Shown in pieces: positions 23,029-37,082 of a stretch of DNA of 64,000 bases. How positions within the stretch are numbered: the stretch's first letter is position 1; each line of letters opens with the position of its first letter. The position numbers and the translations under genes were made by a program. Source of the stretch: Podospora bellae-mahoneyi (Eukaryota; Ascomycota; Sordariomycetes; Sordariales; Podosporaceae). The stretch lies in NCBI RefSeq assembly GCF_035222275.1, contig NC_085883.1, positions 1,674,001 to 1,738,000 of the forward strand. Direction: 5' to 3'. Below the pieces are notes generated by a model. The model did not search any database. It saw only the letters and a list, made by a program, of their open reading frames with translations, and was not told the DNA's origin.

Positions 23029-26000
23029 CGTGTGATGCTGAAAAAGGTTCGTTGGACTTGTTGAACTATCCCGAAGGAGATACTGGTGGGAAACAGATAC
23101 CAGCAAGCTTACAGTATGTTCAAAAACGCAAAGGATGACCTAAAGTCTGAGTCCAGCTGTTTTGTTTCTTGAGGTCAGAGTCAGAATCACCACGATGAAA
23201 AGTCGGGGGTTCACAAGTCCCCGAGGGCTGACAAAGTCTCTCTGCCCAGGGCAAAACAAAGAAACATAACGCGGCAGGTGTCTTTATGCTACTTAGTTAG
23301 CCAGCCACAACACTAACACTATTGCAAGTCTGAACAAAAGGAGGGCAAACTTCATTGTTCTCTCGTCTTCAAGATTCAAAATCAAGTCCCCGAGGCTGAC
23401 ACAACTTTGAGGAGGACCTTTGGTTCAGGGGTAAAAAGGATAACCACAACATTGACAAGAGCATCTCATCGCCAAGTATCATTGAAGCGCATCATTCTCG
23501 CTGAGACGGCAGTAGACGATGTTTGCTCTTTCTGCATCTGAGTTGGATCTGTGAGACGTTGTGGCAGTCGCCTCGTGCCCAAGTAAATCAAATACTAGCA
23601 TCTTTGGACTCGATGTCGTGAATAACCCACCGTGCTCACAATAACTCATACATACTGCCTTTCCGAATCTGCACATCATACCAAAAAGCTGCTTTGTTGT
23701 TGATGTGACACTTAGGTCTTGAAGTCAACAGTGCTAACTTTGTTTCCGCGCTCTTTTGTTGAATAGTCCATACCGTCCCTAAATAGCTATTGGTACATGT
23801 AATGATGAGCCATGATCAAACTGCAGGGGTGTATTAGATCGACATTCGACACCCCTCTCGCTGCCTAGGTACACAACTCCATGGGTGCCTAGACGATCGG
23901 AATCAGCACTAAACACCGACGGCTACCATGAATGCCAACCCACACTGTCACATGTGCTACATATAGCCGGGTTATGGGTTCCGCATGTCACACCGTCTAT
24001 TACTACAAGGGTCAGCAATCACACCATCTAGCTCTTATCTTGCCAATACCCAAACGGTCATTTTTTTCTTGCTTTTTAACCCCCTAAAGTCACCATCATC
24101 CGACTGCGTCAGACTCGGACGAGAGAGCCGAATCGATCTGCGCTTCAGCCGCCGAAGTCTGCATTCATCTCAAAGGACCACAGTCAACCCGCGCCCTGTA
24201 GTAGGGTAGATGTAGAACCTGTGCTCCCCCGATATAATTGCGTATAATATCGAGGGCGTACTCTCGGGCCGCCGCTGATGATGAGTTGCCAGTACAGTCA
24301 CAACAGAAACCAATCAAAGAAGGGGGCGACGATCCGGCGTATATCGTGTTTCCGTCATGTTGCATTGCATATCATCACATAAACCATATCCTATCAGGGA
24401 CATTGCACAAGACCAAGGCTCTTCTCCGTAACAGCTGTTGACGCACTCTGCCTCGTGCCCGATACCAGTGTCGCTATGCATCGGACTTATGACCTCCACA
24501 TTCAATAGTTGATGCAGTGCTTTACGACCAAGACCGCCCAAAGTATTAGAAAGACAGCGAGGCTCGTTCCTTCTGCAGCAGGTTACAGATGAAAGTGGGT
24601 GGTTGGTTGGACGGGTGGGTAACACGGCATGTAAATCCATCCGTCTCCTAACATCTTGGCTAGGACCTGAACTCAGGAGCCAAACTCGGACTGGGATGGA
24701 TTTGGACCTACACGGAGTTCTGGCTGGAACCTTGTGGACGTCTCGTGGAACCACTCTGTGAGAAACAGGGACCTATGAAGCCACTATGCACGTAAACACA
24801 CATCCTGTGCGTGTGCGAATGAGTCCGCTCGTGTACTCTATCTGTGACAGCTGCGGCGCAGCCTGTGCTACCTGAAAATGTCGAGGGGCAATCACTCTGT
24901 ACACAAATTCGATTTGACCAAAGACAACACGACATCGGACGAGGTACAACAAAGGGCAGAGATTGATTGTCGAGAATGAAACTAGAAACAGCATCGAGAC
25001 GGGCGTAGGAGTGTAGCATGCCATCACATGCGAAACAAGAGCAAAACAAAGCGCCCATCACCACATAAGCACCAAGTCGTCCAGGCAGGAATAAGGTAAA
25101 GAGAAAGTCCGAGTTATCATCCACCTTTACTCCATATGGGAAGGGTAAGATGCCCCCCCCCCCCACCAGAGTTCACAAAAGGAAGCGCGTACTCCGTACA
25201 CTCCACCATCTGTCTAGGCCCCGAAGCTGACATCCTGAGGTGATGCCATGCTGCAACAAACCCTTGGCTACGTAGACTGCGCCGCACACCTTCTCCTTCT
25301 CCGATGTCTCGGTCTCGCATAATCCCTCCCCAATCGACCTATCAAGACTCCAGCAAGTGACACTAGATTGCCCCATTCTTTTTTGATCTCTAATGCTGCC
25401 TGCATGTATACCTGGAAGCAGTGCCACACACCGACAGCACCACCAAGTGGAAAAAACTTACAGCGATCGCATTATCATTGCGGCAATGCGTATATCCCAA
25501 TCCAGCCATAAGAAGAACATTTGATGATGGTTGTGGCCGCCTTGCAGGAGACCCCTACCACAGGGGGGTCGTGTGCCCCGTGGGGGGGCGTATTCTCGCA
25601 CGTCAGGCTGTAGAAAGTTTGCTCCGGATGGGTACAGATTGGATTGAACAATCTGTATGTCTGGTACGTGTCTATAATCCCGATACCACGCAGCCAATGT
25701 CCATCGAGCCAAGTAAGATGACCGATCATGACTGATCCCCATATCAGCAATGGACAGAATCATGCCAATTGCTTACAACCAAACCCGCAACACTACCTAT
25801 ACACACATGAATCACGATATGACCCCATCCAGTCCCGTATTCTGGAAAAGATGACGCTATTCCCAATCACTTCAACCCCAGTTCGGGAATAACACCCGAA
25901 ACATGGGAACTGCAAGAAACGTGTGCAAGCCTCCAGTCCTTATCACCCTAGCTCACCGTCAAGGTTGCATGTGTTAATTTCCGGAAAGAGAAGGATCGCG

Positions 26001-29000
26001 AGCCAAAATGCATCGTCCATGTTCATGTTCGCCAGTTCGGACCCCGGCTTCGGCTGGCTTGCGACTCCCACCACCCAAGAAAAACAATTCATGATTTTTA
26101 AATATCGCCAAGCAAACCCCATTCGGTTGTTGGCATCCAACCCGGGGGGGTCTAGCTCTGCTGCTCTAGCTACACGATGGTAACCCAGACTGTACAACGG
26201 ATCGTACACATGGGCTTCTGATAATTTCTTGGGTCATATTGCCACATGGTGACCTTGTCCAGATAAATATGAGATTGCCGCACTGTGTGCGTGCTATCAA
26301 TTTGAACAAGATCGCAATGACCCAACGGCTGGGGAGCTGGAAAAAGAATCTATCGAATACCAAGACCAATGCCTTTGACTCCGCGGCCCCCAAATCCAGT
26401 TAGACAACGTCCCAACGTTTCAATCCTCAGCCCAGGTCCTCCCTCCTTCCACAAGTTCAGCGCCGCCAGTCTGGGTAGACATGGATGCGGGTGGTTGGTG
26501 TGGATGACACCAAGGTCTTGGCTAGCAGCGAAAAAAAAATGAAGATGACACGATTATAAAAGCGCTAAACAAAAAGCCGATTTTGGGAGCATTGATTACC
26601 CAAGTCGACGCTAGCAGAGATTTTGGCTGGTGCTGACTAGACCACTGCCAACTACGGAGTCGAGAAATGCTACAGTATATCCGAATCCCGAAATAGCAGC
26701 TTCCCTGATTTGTTTTTGTCGATACAATCGTGAAGATATGATCCGAGAGGAGGAGGGGGTGGGTATTTGTGAGTCCTGGTCTCAGCCTCCTGTCGGGCGC
26801 CGCCGGCGGACTCTCCGGACGAGTCGCAAGAACGCAAAAGAAAAAAAAAAGACGCCAACGGAATCTCCAACATTGCCCTAGTCCGGCCTAGCGCGTCCCG
26901 ACTATGGCCTCATGCCCTGTCCTTGTCTCTCCTCCTTCCTCCGGTCTCGAAGGATTCCGTGAACAAAGTTCCCGTCGGGGGTGGTCTATGTGGCCAGCTC
27001 CTTTGGGCCAGGTCATCATCTTCACCTTCCCTTTCCCATGACCGCTGACATCCTCTAGATATCCAAAAGATGTCGCTTTGCCCAGGAAACAAGAAGATTA
27101 TTATTATCAACGCCATGACTCCCCGTGATGATGGCGCCTCAACACCTACCCACCTGCATGAGAACATGTGGACCAGGCCAGATAGAAACAGTCACTCGCG
27201 CGCGCTCCAAATCTCCCCCAAATGAATTGCTCCGTCCTGCATATCACATTGGTCACGTTTCCCCCTCCACAGACCAACTAGAATACTGTAAACCTCAAAA
27301 CATTCTTGTTTTCTTCGATCCGCGTGTGCGCGGCCGGCAAGTCATCAGTTCAACCTATAGCTGCATCAAGCTGAGCTGTCACCGCTGTAATTGGCTGCTT
27401 AATTGTCCATGTGATAGTGGCCAATCTCTCCCCGGCCAATGCTTATCGTATATTTTTTTTTTGCTGTCCTCTGTTCAGTTGCGGGATTTTAGGGTCAGGA
27501 AAAATTGGAGTTTGGGGTGGGAAATCTGATATCAATATGATGCGGTGTGTCCCAGATACGAAAAGACCGATGCACTGCGTTAGGGTTCTAGCCAGCCAGC
27601 CAGCCACATGTCAAAAAGTGACGGTGTGCTTTCGCACTGTTTCGGGTGGCTGGACTTATGGAATAGAATCTCCCAGAAAGAAGAAAAAGAGAAAAAAACT
27701 CTGTGTATTGTAGTAAGGTACTTTGATCGTTGGTAGACAAACGCCACCATGAGAGGAACCGTAGATTAGTAAATGGCGGGGGACTGGAGTGTTATAATCT
27801 AGCTCGGCGGTTCCGGGCCGAGCTACCGGACTTTGCTGCAGTGGCTACTATGAGTCGAGCGACGTCTACGATTAGGCAGGTAGGTTTGAAGGTTTGGTGC
27901 CTTGGTCTATCGGCTGAAACCTTGTTTTTTTTCTTTTCGGTGCGGAGGTACATGGCGAGTTAATTATTACTTCGCCCCGACCGCGATGCTGCCTTTTTGG
28001 GGGAGAAGTAACGCTTGCCGAGAATGGAATGCGGTCTGCAAGGAAACTCAATAAACTAAGCAGGCATACTTTGGATCCCAGGCTCTTCCATCGGCAGTAT
28101 GCACAAGCTGAAGAAGTGCATCAAAAAACGATGACTCAAGACCCCCAGCATAATGATGATGCATCACATCAAACTGCCACTCACTCCGCCCGCACGCACA
28201 ACACATCATAGGGTAGGTATATGCAGAACCCACCCAGAACCATATCATCATATCTACCATAGATATGCGGATAGGCGGCAGTTATATGACTTTGGATGAT
28301 AACCCAATGACGGCACCTCACCTGCAGATATGTTACACCTGTCCACACACAAACCTCTGCAGACGCTTTAGAGTAAAGGATAATATCCCCCCCCACATGC
28401 ACATCTAGAAACCAAGAATACAGGGTACAACCTCGGACTTTTCCCAATCTTGTAGCCATCATCCGAGTTTCTTCGGCCCATGCTATCCCCATCGAGTACT
28501 TATACTTCCATCTCCTACACCCGATTTCTATCGGCTCATCGCACTGGCCTGCTCGGATCGATCAATCCCGCCAAGCGACATTATTATCAGTATTGAAAGG
28601 GTTCGGACCTTGTGAAACTCAACCCCCCCTGTGCCCGCATCACACCAACCAGTATCTTTCTCTGTGTTTTTGTGAGATCAGAAGGACTCGGCATCGTGTG
28701 CTACGCATACAGACAGCAAACGTTCAATGTTGTTGTGCGAGGTGATCGCTTTCTAGAACGGGAGCAAAACAAACAGATGATGGTGTTGGTGCTACGCTTT
28801 CATTCCAGTCCCGTATCGTGTGAGTTACAAGTTGCAAGTAAACCGACAAATGAAACGACCAACAAGCGCATCATAATATACCCTCATCAAACGGGTTTGC
28901 CGTCTTTAAGAATGCCAGCACCCCAACTTGACACCGACTCGGCTCCCGACCGTTCATTCTTCGTGTGCGTACCCCCGTGCGGCCTGCGGACGAAACCCCT

Positions 29001-32000
29001 AACCAGAGGAGATAACCCCAACTCCGGCAGTTGTTGGGCCACAGCCACGCTTTGTATGTGTGAGAGTTGGTGTTACAATAGCCCGCCCGTGCTGTGCTGC
29101 ATGAAATTTGTCTTTCCAGCGGTAAGGTAAGGGTTGAACCAACACAAGTCTTACAATCAACAAGTTGCTGCTGCCAAGTGCCCGAGCATAAGATCGAATA
29201 TTGGCTTTTGAGCCAAGAAGAGGGGGGCAGAAGAAGGTCTTTGCTTGAATGATAGCGGTCTCTGACTCGGTGTGTTGGAACCAACAGCCCCTGGCTTCGC
29301 GGTCCGGACTGGACTGGGGGGTTTTTCTTTCAGTTGCTATGTTTATGCCAGCTCAGATGCAGGAAGGCAAACGGACGGGATATATCATCTATAAATTCCG
29401 GACAGACTCGGGGGATAATGATAACGACAATGGGCTAGCAGGCGCAACAGCGATGGCGCAACCACCAACGACATTTGCTATAGTAGCTGTCGAATCATAT
29501 GCCCCCTTTCGGACTAACATCATCGAGATCGTGTGATCCCTGCGGTTGGCCCCAAGCCCAGGGTGTGGACCTACTGCGAGAAGAAGAATGGCAGCTGCAC
29601 ACTTTTGGTGGCTCGGGTATAGCAGATAAAGTCTCAATTGGCGGCGTTTACACACATCATCCATTCTCTTTGGTCGCACTTGAGCCTATCAAGAGATGGG
29701 TTGGTTCTCCCTGAGGTACTGGCATGTTTTGTTCCCACTTTTATTGTATTAGGTTTCGTTTTTTGTGTGTGTTGTTGGTGTCAAATTGTGACGTTGTGTT
29801 GGCTGGTCTCACTGTGCGACCAAGCACTGTGAATATGCCCAAAGTGCGCACAAAATCTCTCCTTTCAGAATAGGGGTGGCGCAGGGGGTGTCTTGGTTAT
29901 GGCTGGATTGATATGGGGATATTTTACTTATGACACAGATCCGGATTGAGGTTGATCGTGGGTTGAGTTGGAGGTTACATATAATGATGGTTAATTCTAT
30001 TCTCTTAGGTAGGTATGATCAAGAGGAAGTGGAATCTGATTGTGCATCGAGCTGGAATCCAGTCTTGATACAATGTTAAAGGCGTAGATGAATGAAGAAA
30101 CCTCGCGCGTCGCCAGCATGGCATGTGATGCCAAAACCCATCCGCGGAAGCAACCGAGTTGTACGTACAATTTTACACAATCTTTTCCCCCCTCGCAAGA
30201 AGCAGCATCCCTGTCAAGGGATTTTCCACGTTTCCTTCCTTTGACGTTTACCGATGAAACTGTTAATCCCGGTAGTGCAACCCCTGCCTCGGTGTGTCAG
30301 ATATGCTTCCAAGGTCCCCCTGCGAGCACATGTGGTAAACATGCCGTAAGTGGTGGTTCAAAGGTGGCGGGTGTGGCTTATTCTCGTACAAGCATTCGTA
30401 GTCGGACCCCTATTTCCGGAATTTTTTTTTTCGAAACCTCGTGTTGCCCAAAGCTGGTACCCTACCCGAAGCGCTGCATGCCAGATGTTCGAGACAGTTG
30501 CCCCAAGCGAATAGTGCCTCCGAACAATAACGGGGGGGAAGCAACGTTCTCTTGATCTTCCTTACAAAATCGGAGGGGTTTGTTGCCAAGGTCGCCGAGA
30601 TTCAGTATGTGTAGCTCAGTCATCGATGGTGGCATTTTCTGACATCCTGCCAATTTCAGATGCGAACGGAAGTGGGAATTACGCGGGACCGAGAAAATCA
30701 GTAATCATGATCAGATACTCGTACAATCGTGTCTGACTGGCTCATCGAGATCGTAGTAAATATACTATCACCATTGGGCACCGATTAATCCACTTATTGG
30801 CGTGCGTGCATAGTCGGTGCATCTCGGGCTCTCAGCTTCACCGTGTTGGGGATGAATGGATGATGCATGTCGGGTTTACGTTATACCCGACTCAACAGCC
30901 GGCTAGTCGTCTCACCGTCCGCTAGAGCTTCCAGATATCTCAACAAAGTTTGCTGATATGGTTCCTTTTCATTGCCTCCTAGAAATCAATCTTTTGTTCT
31001 GGTGGCACCGAGTCAGTTCTGTGGCGCCACGGTTCGTCACCGGACTTTCCCATCTCCACTCAAGGGGCGAGTACTACCACGCCCCTGCCCCTGCTGGCGA
31101 AGCTTGCGCGTTTCGGGCTTTTGGTCCAATCCTCTGGGTCCCGACAAGCTGATGATGGAACTGTAGTGTCGTAGTCCGACTCCGTCTGGTGTCGGATCCC
31201 AGCATCAAGTGTTTTGTCTTGTTGTGTTGTTATCATGCCAGTGGTGTTTTGCGAGCGCGACGAAAAGGAAGAGAGCGGATGGATGTGATATCGACGGGAG
31301 CCATCAAAGCCCAATGGCGCGCGAGATGCAGCTTGTCGGGCTATATATTGGTGGCGTCATGTACATCGCCAAAATGATAGGTCTAGCTAGTGGAACCGTC
31401 ATGGTGACTGGTTGGGCCGATACGACTTGCTCATACGAGCGAGTACCGCATGACAAAAGTATCAGCGCTTGTGTCGCCCTCCTCAGCTTGCAACAAATCA
31501 GCGGCGTCGCTATCACCCAATCTACTGCCGTACCCCGAGTACATACACACTACAGTCACCCACGTAATCCGAGGCAATGGCATCATTGGACCCACGATCC
31601 ACACAAGACGCGAGGAACTAGTCCCGTGGTTCGGTCCAGCTCGCTTGGTGCACCCTCCCCTTCTCTAAAAGGCTCCCCTGCAGGCGTGGATTGGTTATGC
31701 GGCGTCTGGGCGCACCTTGCTTATGCGGCTTTGGATAGCCTCTCATGACAGACTCTTGGCAGCGTGGTCCATGGTTCTGCCTGAGCTGTTATGATTTCCT
31801 GCTTTGTCAGAGTGACACAGGCAGCTAATCGCGACAAGATCATAGAGAGGGCATGGCACGAGTCGATATGCCGTACGCACGTACCGGTCGGTACCTAGTA
31901 GAGACAGGGATGGCGAATAGCCGCGGGCTCAGAGATGTTTAGAGACTATGGGGGGTGAAACACCCGATGGCGACGGGTTTGGCGATGAAGATCAGCAGTT

Positions 32001-33542
32001 TTGGTTTCGGAAAGGGGTTAGACGGGAACGCTACTCACTGCCCTTCTGCGACAAGGCAATTACCTAGAGGCCGGCAATGATGAAGATATTCGACGATAGT
32101 GTCAAGGAACGACATTGATGAATGCGGGGGGTGGATGAGTGAATGACACTTTGGATGGATCGTGGCTGGAGCCTAACAGGTAAGAAGAAATACAAAATTC
32201 CCCCGCTGGCATCAATTAGATCGGAGCTGGGCGCGCACCAAATTGCCATGCCGGGACTTTGAGGGTGGATCAGTTCGCATTTCTGGGAGTCGCATGGATC
32301 GGCTTTTGTTTTTTTGAAAAGGTGTCATCGGGATCCATCTCCATGAGAGCCCAGGTCGGGTATTGCATGATTGAAATGAACAAAAGGGAGAGAGAAAAAG
32401 GGAGGAGGCGGACTAGATGCTCCATGTTTTTTTTTTTTTTTTTTTTTTGTTGTCTTGCTCCCTTTGATGATTTGAGTCAAAATATTCGAGAGAGGGACGG
32501 GAGCAACTGCAGATATCATCACACCCGACGGTGCTGGTGCTGCTGGGAGAGCAGGGGCCTGCTAGGGGGCTCCTGGTGGTCCGGAACACCTGTTTAGCGC
32601 CAATCTTATACCTGTCACGACCCCTGTCGCCCTGGTCGCTAGTTTTTACGCCAACCGCTCAGATCGAGCCTAGGCGCGTTGCTGGACTGCGCCTTCAGCA
32701 CTGTGTGGCCCCGTCGTACCAAAGATGCCAGGCACTTTACACACCACTTGCTCCACTCACCCCCCCTGTTCTAATAATATTCTCTAATTTGTTTCGCTAT
32801 CTCGCTATCTACTACTTGCTCCCTGCACCACGAAGCTTTGCCTCGACTCCCGCTTTCCTCTGGTTTACACTTTTACACTTTCCATTACACTTTCTCCATC
32901 CCCCACACCTCACCACCACCTCACACCTTCACCACCTGCCATCATCACCTCTCATTCACTTCCAACGATACACACCCCCTCACTCCCCATCTAGAGGTAG
33001 TAGTTCGTGTTGTTTCTACTCGCCCTCGCTACAACAAAGAGGTGAGAGACAGTCGACTACCGATCGCATGTATAGCGTGTAGTTGTTTTTTTTTTTCCGC
33101 TTGCTGCAGTACCATATGTTAGTTCCTTCCTTCCTTCCCCCTTTCACCCCCATCATCAACATGATCATTGTCGTCATCATTTGCTATGATTCTCACCCTA
33201 ACCTTCACCCTAACCTCCACCCTCACCCTCACCCTCACCCTCACATTACCGCTCCTGCCCAGCTCCAGCTGCCAACTCCCAGCTTCCGTCTCGTCTCGAG
33301 TGTGATGATTTTGCGACACGGGATCCCTGCACACGCACCACCATCGGCATTTCGCGGGCCATGGTGCAACATGTGTCTGGTGAACCTTCTCTCACCCGAA
33401 GCGACTACCACCTCATCTCAATTGCCAATCTCGCCTCATTCATCTCATTCAAGTCATTCTTCTCCCCCATCGCTCATCACTCACCGTCAACCCCCGCTAA
33501 CACTGAATCACAGATGCCGTGCCGCCAGACCGGCGCCTCAAA
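23029..33542. other. Gene-free stretch of about 10.5 kb between divergent genes
   Basis: No protein gene could be built on either strand. The longest open frames (28612-29130, 172 codons; 30088-30555, 155 codons) have no domain, poor fungal codon choice and no convincing splice sites. Base composition is near 50% GC, so it is not a RIP-decayed block. Features seen: a poly-C run near 25153-25164, a 22-T run at 32427-32448, and a C/T/A-rich leader-like region from about 32,740 to the start codon at 33,543. It could be a long regulatory region, a long 5' UTR with introns, or host non-coding RNA genes that cannot be recognised by eye. Confidence 0.55.
33193..33244 (+). repeat. CCCTAA/CCCTCA-like hexamer tract in the leader
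   Basis: An imperfect array of about eight units moving from CCCTAACCTTCA-type to CCCTCA units, 300 bases before the start codon. It resembles telomere sequence but is short and degenerate, more likely a microsatellite. Confidence 0.7.
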
Positions 33543-36500
33543 ATGACCACCTCAACCTCACCATATGCGAGGACTCCAGAGTTCCCTTCCTACAGCCGGC
33601 AACCTGAGGGTCATCCATCAGATATGTCTCGGCAGCATGGGAATCGACCAAGCCCAAACCCCAAAATGGCTGCCTCCAAGGGGGAACCAGATCCCCTCGT
33701 GCAAAACTATGCGCACATTTTGGAACTGAAGCAGCGTCGCAAGGTCGATGAGCAGCAGTTGCGCCTGAAGCTTGATAACAAGAAGATGGACCTCGACTCG
33801 TGGTTTCGGACTGACCGAGAAAGGTATCTCGCCTTGGAGGGGCATCCTGAACTTCTCAATGGGATAGTGAAGCTTTTGAAGGAGGTAAACCAGTTCAAGG
33901 CCAGGGATCTGGACCGCGAATATGACGAGGAACTGGCTGCCCTGAGGAAACGGTATGAAGAAATGGAGGCCAGCCAGTGGCAGAACGTGTTGAATATCGA
34001 TGTGCCGCCGCCTTCCACGTCGGGGCCGCCTCCTGTAAGTTTTCGATGGACGTGCCCAGAACTTTGTGTCGATTTGCTCATCAGATATCCAGCTGCCTGC
34101 TTCCGAAAGGCCGCAGCCGCCCATCTTGTCATCCTCTACCGCCCCGCCTAACAATCCACATGGGCCACTCATGGCTCCAAGCGTGTCTGGTTATCCCAGA
34201 GGCTTCGTTGGTTCCTCGGAGCCTGTCAGACACGGGCCTCTGACGATTGCACCACACTACCCCCCGACAATGCGCTCGTCTTTGGAGCCTCAACCCCAGA
34301 CCAATGGGTCCCGAGAACCCCCGGTATCATCCATGCATGCCCACCCAGCGCCAGTCTCGTCTTCCATGCGGAATATGTACCATCCCATGCCACAGATGGC
34401 TCCCCCACAGCCACAGCTAACTAGTAATGGCCGTCGTATTCTTCCAGGAGCGCCAACAACAAATGGGTGGCACAGGAACCCTAGTTATGGTCCTGCCATG
34501 TACTCTACACCTCCAGGCAGAATGCCACCGCTCCATCCGACATACCCCAAGAGTGACGGACCCACCAACCCTTCGGCCCATGAACGCCAGGTTCTGCCTC
34601 CGATCCTCCCCCCTCAGCTGCATCGTCCTGGTCCGGTAGAGGAAGGACAGCAGCCCAAGAGAAAGGCCACCCTTACCGACTCGGCTCCCCCAGACGTCAA
34701 ACGAGCCAAGCAAGACCACACACTCAGCAGTGCCGATCTCGAGCGCGCAACTCCTACCGCCAGTGAGGATGTCCGTCCGCAGCGGACAGTCCAGTTTAGT
34801 GAGGTGTGGGGAGGCGGCAACCCAGAGTACAAGCACATCATTATCCAGTTCCCCGATGGTGGAGATTACTACATCCTTCGCTGCGAGGAGCACGGCGTCA
34901 ACTTTGGAGAACACCCACTTCGAGGGGCTGCGAAGCATTTGGCTAGTGCTCAACACGGGAGGATGTCTAAAGAGCACACGCAGGCTATCAGAACGCTGGG
35001 TTGGATTGTGGAAGGATGCGACTTCAAGTTGATGGAGATGAACAACAGGATGGTCATTGAAGCCTTCAAGAATGGCTACAAGCCCTTCAACGCCAACCAG
35101 CTCAACAAGACTGAGCGGGCAAAGAAGGGCTTCCCTCAGCTTGACAAGAATGGAACCCCCATGAGCAGCCCCCTGAGCGCAGCCGCCTCCAGACAGCGGA
35201 AGGCGGCTTCTGGGATTGCGAATCCAGCACCGGCTGGGCTGTATACAGGATATTGTACTGCCGATCAAAAGCAACACCCTGTTGTGATTTTGCCGTGGGA
35301 CGAGGAGAATCTGAACTCGGCTGGTCTGTTGGAGCTCACCCTCGAGAGCGCTGGCTTGTTTTCCGGTCCGCTTCCAAAGTGTTACGAGTATGACCGTGAT
35401 GAGAAGGGTCAAGTGAGGAGGATCAAAGGATGGGCCGAAGGGTACGGGATTGGCGGCCCCCTCGTGAAGAAGCGGGAATTTCCAGTGCTCATCATCGATA
35501 GCGATGACCGGTAAGACAGTCGCGACTATTTTCTGTTTCTTCCCTTCTCGCTAACAATATGGGTAGGCAAAGCTGGCAACTTGGATGGATTGAGGCCAAA
35601 TACCTGACTCCTTTTGATTTTGGCGATACTTCTGAGATTCCCCACTCGGCGGTGGCGCGAGAGTACTACGCCAAAACCATTCGAAAGTACCCAACTTACG
35701 ATGATCTTCGACAAGATATGACTGCGAGGGGACAGCCCGTCGGCCCTGCCCAGACCCCGTTGCCAAAGAAAATGGCGGATAGCCCGTCCCCGTCCGCATC
35801 CGTGTCTTTTCCATCTTCGACCGCTGGCTTGGCCACCGCACAGCCGGCGACTTCGCAACCCTTGCAGCAACACGACGTGGAGATGGCGGATGTTGGTTCG
35901 GATTCAGACCAAGAATCTGTTACCAAATCAATGTCCAACTCTACCAATGACATCGACATGGCAACTGCTGACAGTCGCCGGACGAGCGTGTCTAATCCCG
36001 ACGAAGGCACAGAGACCGAGAAGGAGTTGCCACACCCCAGTGCGCAAGCCATTGCCGCCCAGGCCCTCATCAATCTCGAGACGCCTGCACGGAACACTGG
36101 CTTCACAGCCATCAACTCACGGAGCGCCGCGTCCAGCGCAGAGCCACCCTCCCGACGGAGCCCAGTCCCCGGAGCGTCTACCGAAAGAAGGCGAGTGGAT
36201 AAAATCCATGCCCGGAGTAAGAATGTGCTTGCCACAGCTCAACCAGCGACTCCCATCGTATCGCCACAGCCCATGTCGTCCATTGTCGTCAACACCGGTG
36301 TGGCAAATGGTCAGAAGCCAGACAGGGCCGAATCAGCCCCGGTCCACCAGAGTACGACGACGGCCGAGCGAGACCAGGAGCGCGCTCAGAGCGAATCCCT
36401 GACCCCTGCCTCACTAACAACTCCCGCCACACCGGCCTTTGTGTACCACTTGCCGTCTGTTGAGCCTGTTCCACCGCAGCAACAGGAGTATCCAACCCCC

Positions 36501-37082
36501 CTCCCATCGGCAACCGAGTTCGCGTCAGCCCCAACCGAGTCCGCGTCAGCCCCAACCGTATCCTTGGCCAGCGCAAGGGAGACTTCGCTTAGTGCTGGAC
36601 CTCTGGCAACGCCCTCTGCCAGCGAGGCTTATGGTGCTAACGAGTTCCCGGTGAAGACATCTTTCCCCGTGATCAAGACAGAAGCGGGCGAAGAGTCGGA
36701 AACATTCACAATTGGTGCGATTCGAGCGGGCGACGAAGAAATATTCAACTCAAAGATCGCCGGCACCCTTTTGTCCATTGAAGACGATCATACTACCGGG
36801 GTTCTGAAAGCTGTCCCGGGGTCACCAGAAGCTGTCTCGTCTTTCCAGATCGACCCCAAGCAGATCAAGACTGCGGCTCGGTCCATGCGTGGCGAGGGAG
36901 GCAGCTGCGAGGTCACGATCGAGTTCATTGGGGATAAAACGCTGACACTGGTGTTTGAATTGGGTAGGGTAAATATTGAAGAACGCCTCGAGTCTGGAAA
37001 GATCCAAGCCAGGAGGTTTTGCCGGCGCCTGTTGGCCTGGAACAAGGCGGTAGAATGCCCCAGTATCGCCAACGCTCCGTGA
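33543..37082 (+). CDS. Large conserved fungal protein with coiled coil and C-H-H-H zinc-knuckle-like block
   Basis: Three exons: 33543-34034, 34093-35510 and 35567-37082; 1141 residues. Introns are GTAAGT...ATATCCAG and GTAAGA...CGCTAAC...GGTAG. Residues about 55-145 form a charged coiled coil (YAHILELKQRRKVDEQQ, DREYDEELAALRKRYEEME). A Pro-rich linker follows. Near residues 397-500 lies the best conserved-looking part: EVWGGGNPEYKH, then LRCEEHGVNFGEHPLRGAAKH and ASAQH, which gives C-x2-H ... H-x5-H spacing like an atypical zinc finger. A second folded block contains YTGYCTADQKQHPVVILPW and ends WIEAKYLTPFDF. A long disordered Ser/Ala/Pro region precedes a C-terminal block (FTIGAIRAGDEEIF ... 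RRLLAWNKAVECPSI). Nuclear role is inferred from the finger-like block and disorder; no function is known to me. Confidence 0.9.

Noticed and set aside
28612-29130. 172-codon plus-strand open frame in the gene-free stretch
   Set aside because: Amino-acid texture is random-like, with no domain, no leader and no splice partners.
34417-35412. 331-codon minus-strand open frame
   Set aside because: Fully inside exon 2 of the 1141-residue gene on the plus strand.
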